In this document: positions 57,705 through 64,000 of the stretch, piece after piece
How the letters are laid out: every line of letters begins with the position of its first letter
Position numbering within the stretch: position 1 is the stretch's first letter
From: Eremomyces bilateralis CBS 781.70
Lineage: Eukaryota; Ascomycota; Dothideomycetes; Eremomycetales; Eremomycetaceae
Reading direction: 5' to 3'
Assembly: GCF_010015585.1 (NCBI RefSeq)
Contig: NW_022985087.1
Span: 86,280 to 150,279 of the forward strand
DNA length: 64,000 nt
Program-made: the position numbers and the translations under genes
Notes under the pieces: generated by a model
Told to the model about the DNA's origin: nothing
Seen by the model: only the letters and a program-made list of their open reading frames with translations
Databases searched by the model: none

Positions 57705-58923
57705 ACGAGGCACGGAACGGGGCGCGGAACCGAAACCATGCATTCCGCAGAGCCGATGACGGCCCAATCGACCGATCCTTTCGATAATCGAATAATAAAT
57801 TCTCGAGTTAGAAGGCGGATGACGGACTTGAACATATCATATCCCGGTTTCCGACTTTCCAGCTTCTAGGCACATTTGCCGAGGAGTATCTCTTTCAAGA
57901 AAACATTCACGGCTTCAGGAGCTTGGCTCCTCCTTTCACGCGGCGTACTTTTTTTCCTTTGTGACGACAAATGCAACTGCAGCTCTTTCCTGGTGTTCCT
58001 CTTCACTTCCGTTCCATTATACCCCTCCGCCCCGTGCTTCCATTATACCCCCTTCCCATACTTCTCTCGCATCACAATTCCTTATCCCGCGCTCAGTTCG
58101 GGGGTTCAAACTGTTGCTCGTGCATGCGCGATCCAGCCAACCGATCTGCCGTCCTGGCTCCGACACGCCTGTTGGTTTTGACCATCCGACCTTGAGGGCA
58201 CCAGCGCGCTAGTTCGTGGACCGGAACCTTTCATTCCCTCAAGCGCGGAGCAGCAGATGGAGCGATATGGAGTTGGTGTGACGGTGGAATTGCCAAGAAG
58301 AGGAATCCCCATCGAATCCGCACATAATCGCCACGTCGGATCCGCGCATCGACGGTTGCGATTCCTCCATGTTCATTTCGCTTCGCTTCTTGTTGGCACC
58401 GTGTTTTCCTTTTCGTCCGAGCGGCCGACAGGCTTTTTCCAACACCAAAAAGAATGATTCAATTGTATGTACCGTACGGATACCATTAGCTACGTCTACG
58501 ATTAGCTGCGGAATTTTAGCAAGTTTACGTCATGACGTGTTGGGCTGCCCTGAAGCGCCTTTCCAGTAGCCACCTCCCAGCTCCCAAGTGACCCCTTGAT
58601 TGAATCCTTGTCCAGGTTCGTGATTGTACGCGACATAAAATGCATGTACCACTCATCCCCGCCAGCCCTTTCGCAGAGAACGGCGCAAGGGCCCGTGCAT
58701 CTGGTCAAAGAATTGCAATCAGGGATGGATGGTTGGCTAGTTGGCCATTAATCTCCCTTCGGTGACAAGCGTGAGCACCCATAGTTGATTCGGATGGCAC
58801 GCAATAAACGAAGGGGTTCTGCACGCACACAACACCTTGCCCAAGATTGGGCGGAAGCGAGGACGACGATCACATCAGTAACAGAGTAAGTACATTCATA
58901 AGTGGCATCCTGAAGTAGACTAG
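57705..58923. other. Convergent 3' region, septin / double-Myb gene
   Basis: 1.2 kb between two stops; pyrimidine-rich near 57940-58080. No coding or RNA gene recognised. Confidence 0.5.
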
Positions 58924-61191
58924 CTAAAACTGCCAACTATCCCCAACATACCCGTTCAGCAACTCCGCCGGCCGCGGCAACGTCATCCCCGGCTGCGGAA
59001 GCGTGTGTTTCGCATTCCCGCTTCCCGTCATGATGGAGGAATCGACCGTCAGGATCCCAGACAGAGACGGTGGGAGCATCGATAACGGGCCGCCGACCCC
59101 GGCGAGGGTTGACGAGGTCATTGGGTTGTGCGGCGCGCTCATTGCGGATGGAAGCGGCTGCGGGAGGGACGCGTGGTGGGATCTGGATGGCGCGGGTGGT
59201 GGCATTATCAGGGAATTGAGGATCGAGGAGGATGAGGGAGATGGGTTGAGGCTGAGGCTCGGTGGGATGGAATATGGATTGCCGCCACCGTTCCCTGCCG
59301 TCATGCTCGTGCTGTAGCTCGGCCAACTGCTCGAGGACGGAATGATGGTTTTAAGGGGGTCGATGTGCAGATTCTCGATCGGGAGGTTGGTGCTCGAGCT
59401 CAGCGTCGAGTCGGGGATGTATGTGCACCAGGGACCGGATATTGCAGGAGTTGGTTTTGGGGCTCTTTGACTCGTAGGGGCCTCTTCAAAGATCCGTCGG
59501 CTTAAGGTGATCGAGGTGGGGTATTCGTCAATCGTGAAGTCGTCGTCGAAGTCACTCAGGAAATCTTCCAAGAGATTCCCAACTGCGGTGACGGTGCGGG
59601 ATGGTGCCTTGAGAGTGGGGTCTTGCGCTTCAGTGACGGACAGAGCGCCACTTTGCTGCCTCGCAGGTTGTAATGTAGGGTCTGTCGCTGCTAATTCTGT
59701 AGCGGACTTATGGTGGTCCATTGGCTGCTCTTCAGAAACCCGCGTTTTCCGACTGCGAGCAAAATGCTCCGGGTACTTGACCCGGAACCGATCTCGCAGA
59801 TCCAACCGTGCCCTACTAGCGAGCACTGTGAACTCGGCATCATCACGAATCCTGTTCCATTGCGGGCCATGCTTCTCAAATCCTTTCAAAAGAAGGGCAT
59901 CTTCCTCGTCGGTGAACGGAGTCAGCTCGCGGCGAGCAACCTTGAAGAAGGGCTGGTCGATACCCATCGCTGCGAGGTCGGTAGGGTCTTTCCGGTCGCA
60001 GTTGAGTCGCTTCGGCCGTTTCGGCGGTAATGAAATTGTCTGGCGGGTTTCTTCCCCATTAGATCTTGACTTTGGGTGTTTAGTAGCTGCTGTGTCTTCT
60101 CGCCTGCCTCGTCGATCGGGTTTGGAAGAAGCATCATGGTCCTTGACTTTCGACTTCTTGTAGTCGTCAGGACAGCATGTTCGGAACCGATCCTTCAGGT
60201 CCACGGCGCTTCGTCCGTTAAACGTGTAGTCCGGGCACTGGAGAATCTTCGCCCACCGACCAATACCCAACTTTGCCACGCCTTTCAGCAGGTCTTCAGT
60301 TTCTTGGTCGGTCCATTTTCGTTTCTGCTTAGCCTTGTTTCCCCGTTCAACCGCATTCACTCTGGTGGAGGGTGGGTTGCCATTCTCCTCTACCACCGGC
60401 TGTCCTTGTCCCTCAGCCGAGACTTTGGCTGGACTTCCCGCCGGCTTGATGCTTGTCGTCGTTTCTGACGAGGCGTGGTTCTGTGTAAGAGGGCGAATCG
60501 GGGCGATTGATGCTTCCCCAGGGAGCTTTATCGCAGTTCCCCGAGCCCCATCGTTGTCATGGCCACCGCGCAATGACCCAGCGTTCTTCTTCAACCGACC
60601 TTCATCCGTCACCGATATACTCGGAAACAACCCCGCGTCCGGCGGTGGCTGATACAGTCCCGGCAAGATCGGAGCCAGTCGCTGCCGCCGAACACTTTTC
60701 TTCGGCTGCGGGGGTTTGGGGAGTTCGAGCACTGCGGGATGCTGAGCATTTGACGGGTGGGCCTCGTTGGATACGGAGATCTTCCGTCGTTTCCTCGGGG
60801 CGTGCACCGAGGCATCTTCCGCGTTCAGAACGGAGTCCAGGGGTAGAGATGCTTTGGAGGATGTCGGCTTGGTTTGGTGTGAGAGGTGGGCAGCCTGTGC
60901 GGTGGATGGAGCGATGTCAAACGTGGGCGGTGTCTGAAAGGTTGTGTTCGAGGACGGAGGCTGCGTGATGGGTGCAAGTGGCAGGCGGGATTCATGACGA
61001 GAACCGACCCCAAAGGCGGTTTGGGCGATATTCGGGTCATGGTTGATGTGATGCGGCTGGACGGGAAGCGGGAGTGAGAGGGGATTGGCAGCGGATTGCG
61101 GGTTGAATATGGTGGATGGGAGGAGAATCTCGGCATTACCGCGCTCGATGAGCAACGGAGAGCCGACCAAGGCACTTATTCGGGGCTCCAT
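58924..61191 (-). CDS. Double-Myb (telobox) DNA-binding protein, Teb1/Tay1-like
   Basis: Intronless, 755 residues. Two Myb domains of telobox type: residues about 288-340 (KRKWTDQETEDLLKGVAKLG, then AVDLKDRFRTCCPDDY) and about 423-476 (LTPFTDEEDALLLKGFEKHG, then RLDLRDRFRVKYPEHF). The VDLKDRFR / LDLRDRFR helices match the telobox recognition helix of TRF-type proteins. Two such domains in one protein is the layout of S. pombe Teb1 and Yarrowia Tay1, which bind TTAGGG-like repeats at telomeres and in promoters. A basic nuclear signal (APRKRRKIS, about 131-139) precedes them; the C-terminus is rich in serine and proline. Target DNA here is inferred. Confidence 0.87.
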   Translation of the reverse strand: MEPRISALVGSPLLIERGNAEILLPSTIFNPQSAANPLSLPLPVQPHHINHDPNIAQTAFGVGSRHESRLPLAPITQPPSSNTTFQTPPTFDIAPSTAQAAHLSHQTKPTSSKASLPLDSVLNAEDASVHAPRKRRKISVSNEAHPSNAQHPAVLELPKPPQPKKSVRRQRLAPILPGLYQPPPDAGLFPSISVTDEGRLKKNAGSLRGGHDNDGARGTAIKLPGEASIAPIRPLTQNHASSETTTSIKPAGSPAKVSAEGQGQPVVEENGNPPSTRVNAVERGNKAKQKRKWTDQETEDLLKGVAKLGIGRWAKILQCPDYTFNGRSAVDLKDRFRTCCPDDYKKSKVKDHDASSKPDRRGRREDTAATKHPKSRSNGEETRQTISLPPKRPKRLNCDRKDPTDLAAMGIDQPFFKVARRELTPFTDEEDALLLKGFEKHGPQWNRIRDDAEFTVLASRARLDLRDRFRVKYPEHFARSRKTRVSEEQPMDHHKSATELAATDPTLQPARQQSGALSVTEAQDPTLKAPSRTVTAVGNLLEDFLSDFDDDFTIDEYPTSITLSRRIFEEAPTSQRAPKPTPAISGPWCTYIPDSTLSSSTNLPIENLHIDPLKTIIPSSSSWPSYSTSMTAGNGGGNPYSIPPSLSLNPSPSSSSILNSLIMPPPAPSRSHHASLPQPLPSAMSAPHNPMTSSTLAGVGGPLSMLPPSLSGILTVDSSIMTGSGNAKHTLPQPGMTLPRPAELLNGYVGDSWQF

Positions 61192-61734
61192 GGGGACTGA
61201 GGAAGCCCATGGTCGAAGAGCGCAGTGTTTTCGCGAGATGTAGAGTGTATGGAAAGTATGGTGCAGTCCAGGTTGTCGATCAGATTCAAGGCGATGGCGT
61301 CAACAGACATGAACGCGAGCTCGCGAGAGATTAGGTATGGGTGAGAGGACCAGCCTCGTTAGATGCTAAAAAGAGACAATATTATTATTCCATTGGTACA
61401 GTTTTCTACAGACGAAGAACGAAACTAGAGAAATATTCCGACGATCGAGTCACGTGACGCCTTGACTGAAGCTTGCCCTGACAGCAGTCCTTCTTGCTCT
61501 TGAAGTCGAGGCATCCGCCTTCAGTCCCCAACGCCTGGGATATCCATATCCTGCGACATCAGGTACTGATGGTGCTCTCTGACTCCATAGGATGCAAGGA
61601 CTAGCCAACCGTAATCCTCAGACCGAGTTTCTCATGGATCATGCGATCTATTATCTACCACACCTTGCACCGAAATCTTGAGCGCGTTTTGAAGCAGTCC
61701 CCAACTTCTCCTGGAGTTGAAATTCGAGCGTGCT
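61192..61734. other. Gap between peroxiredoxin and double-Myb genes
   Basis: 543 bp holding the promoter of the double-Myb gene and the 3' UTR of the peroxiredoxin gene. Confidence 0.5.
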
Positions 61735-62573
61735 TTAAACCACCGAACTTCCATTGGCGTGGGCCGACTTGGTGGTCTTCGATGCGACACCGTTGCTCGC
61801 GCCGGTCGTCATTTGCACATCACCATACACCTTGTCCAGATAGGCCTGGTTGCCCTTGGAATCGGCCTTGATGCCCTCGGAACCCGGGTTCCAGTTTGCG
61901 GGACAGACCTCTCCATATTTCTCGGCGAATTGGAAAGCGTCGATGAGTCGGAGGGTCTCGTCGACAGAGCGGCCAACGGGGAGATCGTTGATCGTGATCT
62001 AAAGGTTGTTAGTTAGGAATCCGGATCAAGTGGAGCCACAAGGTAAGGATGATTTGTTGTCCTGGGATATAACCCACCTGTCGAATGACTCCATTGGGGT
62101 CGATGAGGAAGAGGCCTCGCAGCGCAATGCCCTCCTCTTCGAGGAGCACACCGTAGTCCCTTGACAGCTTGTGGTTCTTGTCACTCAGCAACGGAAGGTT
62201 GACGTTTCCAAGACCACCGTCCTTTTTGGTGGCGTTGTTCCAGGCCAGGAGACTATATTCGCTATCGGTGCTAGCGAAGACCACGGATGTGTTTCGGGCT
62301 TGGAATTGGGGCATGTTGTCGCTGTATGCGATGATCTCGGTCGGGCAAACAAAAGTCCAGGCCATCGGGACAAACGCCAGGACGAGCCATTGCTTCGTGG
62401 ACGTGTAGGTGGTCAGGCTGATCTCTGTATCAGGGCGGATGAGATTAGCTGGGTCATCGGAGGCGAGGACCGAAGTATGATCATGACCCACCTTCAAAAG
62501 TTCCGTCCACCACGGCGGTGCCCGCGAAGTGAGGGGCGGGCTTCTGGACGAAGGCTTTTCCGGAGGATGCCAT
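61735..62573 (-). CDS. Typical 2-Cys peroxiredoxin (Tsa1/AhpC type)
   Basis: Reduces H2O2 and organic peroxides using thioredoxin. Three exons (62492-62573, 62078-62424, 61735-61998; introns 67 and 79 nt) give 230 residues. The peroxidatic cysteine is in [14 protein letters not shown] (about C54), the resolving cysteine in [10 protein letters not shown] (about C175). [12 protein letters not shown] and [18 protein letters not shown] bridge the second intron. The resistant-type GGLG loop ([12 protein letters not shown]) is seen, a mark of eukaryotic enzymes open to overoxidation. The tail (about 35 residues after the resolving-cysteine region) is longer than in yeast Tsa1. No targeting signal, so cytosolic is likely. 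Divergent from ELP6. Confidence 0.95.
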
Positions 62574-63345
62574 GGCGAAAAGCGTAGTTGGAGAAGGATT
62601 AGGTGTTGAAGGGATTCCTAGGGGTTGGATAGAGGATTGATTCCACAATGGATGGAAATGGGAGAATCAGGGGAGTAGGACGGCAATTGAGTGCTCTAAC
62701 AGATGGTGAAAGGGGTAATTAAGAGGAGAGAGAGTTTGCACGGAAGTAGATGTTGTAGGTACTTGTGGATGGAAGAGGCAACTTAAATGAGAGGTGAAGA
62801 AACAGCAGAAGATTATCAGATGGATCTGATCACTCAGCAATGTTCAATAAGCCTCATCTGGACCAGCCAGTATGATGAATCGAATATGGATACCTCCAAC
62901 GAATCCGAAGCTAACTAATTCAGCTAAACCATTCAGCTAACTGATTCGGCCCCATCTGAATTGCAACATCTACCGTGATATTTCACCGTTTGGCCCAAGT
63001 CACACCATCCCGAACGCCGCGTCTCCGTCTTCCGGCTTTCGGCCCTCGTCCCGATCAGCCACGTCATTCCGCCATTGGTGCGTTTCTAGGATATTTTCTA
63101 TCACAGATCACCATCTAGGAACGCTGCAGCTGAACCCTGGGTTTAATTTTTGCATGTGCTCGAATATCCTCGAAATATCGGAAATAATCGAATACCCCGG
63201 CAGCTCAGACCTGTCTTGCCATTATTGGTGGTTGTGTCGGAAGGTTCCGTTGGTAGCGGTTAGGAAGAGTTAAGAGCCTGGCAATCAACGACCCAAGTTA
63301 CACCAATCCGCAAGTTTTATATACGGATTACCAGTTGGACGAAAT
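62574..63345. promoter_or_regulatory. Divergent promoter region, peroxiredoxin / ELP6
   Basis: 772 bp between outward-facing starts. ATTGG (CCAAT-box complement) occurs near 63073 and 63223, the latter about 120 bp before the ELP6 start. ATTCAGCTAA is repeated twice near 62920-62941. Confidence 0.5.
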
Positions 63346-64000
63346 ATGCAGTCATCGCGTATCCCACCCCTGCTCGATAGGGTATTGAGCATCCCGCATC
63401 AGGACTCTTTGATCCTCCTGACTTCGGTGCTGGGGGCGACGACAAATTGGCTCATCGTGCGATATCTCTACTCCTGTCTCGCCAGCCATCAGCCGTCTTT
63501 GTCCCGACACAATCCAGGCGATGATCATCCGCCGTTGAAGGTGGTCCTGGTCACTTGGCTTCGGGATGCGGAATTCTGGAAGACGGAAGTCAAAAGAGCG
63601 GTTGTAAGTCTGTCATCCCCTGTGTTGGACGACATTGTAGTAACAAGCTTGCAGGGAATTGATCTTGCGAGGCTGGCCGTTCAGGGACGATTCGCGTTTA
63701 TTGATGCGATAACAGCGGTTGCGTACCAGCCACGCCCTTTGGGAACGTCACTGGTAGCATCATCTAAAGGAAAATCCCATTTTCTATCTTCACCGGATCC
63801 CAATCACCTTGAAGAAGTCGTCCTGGCGGCACTAGGCCCGGAGAAGCCCTCCAAGGATGACAACCAAGGCGGCAACGTCGTCCTGATCCTGGATGCCCCC
63901 GACTTTCTCCTCGCGGCATCAGATCCGGGGGCGGACGGTCGGATGGACCTTAAGCTCCTCCAGGCCATCCATCGCATTCGACAGCATCCCTCCATCCGCT
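63346..64000 (+). CDS. ELP6: Elongator complex protein 6 (cut by window edge)
   Basis: Elp4-Elp5-Elp6 form a RecA-like ring of the Elongator complex, which modifies wobble uridines of tRNAs. Exon 1 is 63346-63603 and exon 2 starts at 63655 (intron 51 nt, phase 0) and stays open to the edge, about 201 residues so far. The N-terminus PPLLDRVLSIPHQDSLILLT and SVLGATTNWLIVRYLYSCL, then LKVVLVTWLRDAEFWKTE and GIDLARLAVQGRFAFIDAIT fit fungal Elp6. As usual for Elp6, the RecA-like fold has no Walker P-loop. Confidence 0.85.
   Translation, partial: MQSSRIPPLLDRVLSIPHQDSLILLTSVLGATTNWLIVRYLYSCLASHQPSLSRHNPGDDHPPLKVVLVTWLRDAEFWKTEVKRAVVSLSSPVLDDIVVTSLQGIDLARLAVQGRFAFIDAITAVAYQPRPLGTSLVASSKGKSHFLSSPDPNHLEEVVLAALGPEKPSKDDNQGGNVVLILDAPDFLLAASDPGADGRMDLKLLQAIHRIRQHPSIR

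Noticed and set aside
1-64000. CRISPR array, operon-like defence island, biosynthetic cluster or viral insertion
   Set aside because: No spaced repeats, no core biosynthetic enzyme, and no capsid, envelope or reverse transcriptase motifs were seen; the genes are ordinary ascomycete genes.

Overview
The window is nuclear DNA of a filamentous ascomycete (Pezizomycotina; a Eurotiomycete-like fungus is my best guess, not proven). The signs are many short spliceosomal introns (mostly 48-95 nt, GTAAGT-like donors), compact genes on both strands, and filamentous-fungus markers: a group-5 septin (AspE type), PalI of the ambient-pH pathway, an ANXC4-type annexin-like protein, an RNA-silencing RNA-dependent RNA polymerase, and an AA5 oxidase with chitin-binding modules. 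Gene models below were built by hand from reading frame, splice sites and recognised motifs; exon boundaries are given where the frame closes exactly.

Layout. 1-16.9 kb: a membrane protein cut by the left edge, seryl-tRNA synthetase, a GNAT acetyltransferase, an annexin-like protein, a cupin, AIM11, the large subunit of molybdopterin synthase, an RBM5/RBM10-type splicing factor, deoxyribose-phosphate aldolase, and a coiled-coil protein of unknown role. 16.9-21.95 kb: a 5 kb gene-free divergent region. 21.95-35.5 kb: an EGF-like membrane protein, the AA5 oxidase, GPI2 and ATG29 sharing a 392-bp promoter region, and PalI. 35.5-41.4 kb: sparse, with a small secreted cysteine-rich protein and ribosomal protein S4. 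41.5-42.0 kb: a short internally deleted Tc1/mariner-type DNA transposon. 42.3-45.7 kb: aspartate-semialdehyde dehydrogenase and mitochondrial D-lactate dehydrogenase in tandem. 45.7-54 kb: a 3.7 kb gap, then the RNA-dependent RNA polymerase. 55.7-64 kb: septin, a double-Myb telobox protein, a 2-Cys peroxiredoxin, and ELP6 cut by the right edge.

How the genes relate. They are mostly housekeeping genes (translation, amino-acid and cofactor synthesis, GPI anchors, autophagy, tRNA modification) with a few surface or secreted proteins (AA5 oxidase, EGF-like protein, cysteine-rich secreted protein). I see no biosynthetic cluster, no defence island and no viral element. The best candidates for something undescribed are the secreted 13-cysteine protein at 37.8-38.5 kb, the EGF-like membrane protein behind its 5 kb upstream region, the unnamed coiled-coil protein at 15.3-16.9 kb, and the two-CBM18 AA5 oxidase. 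None of these amounts to a demonstrated new system.
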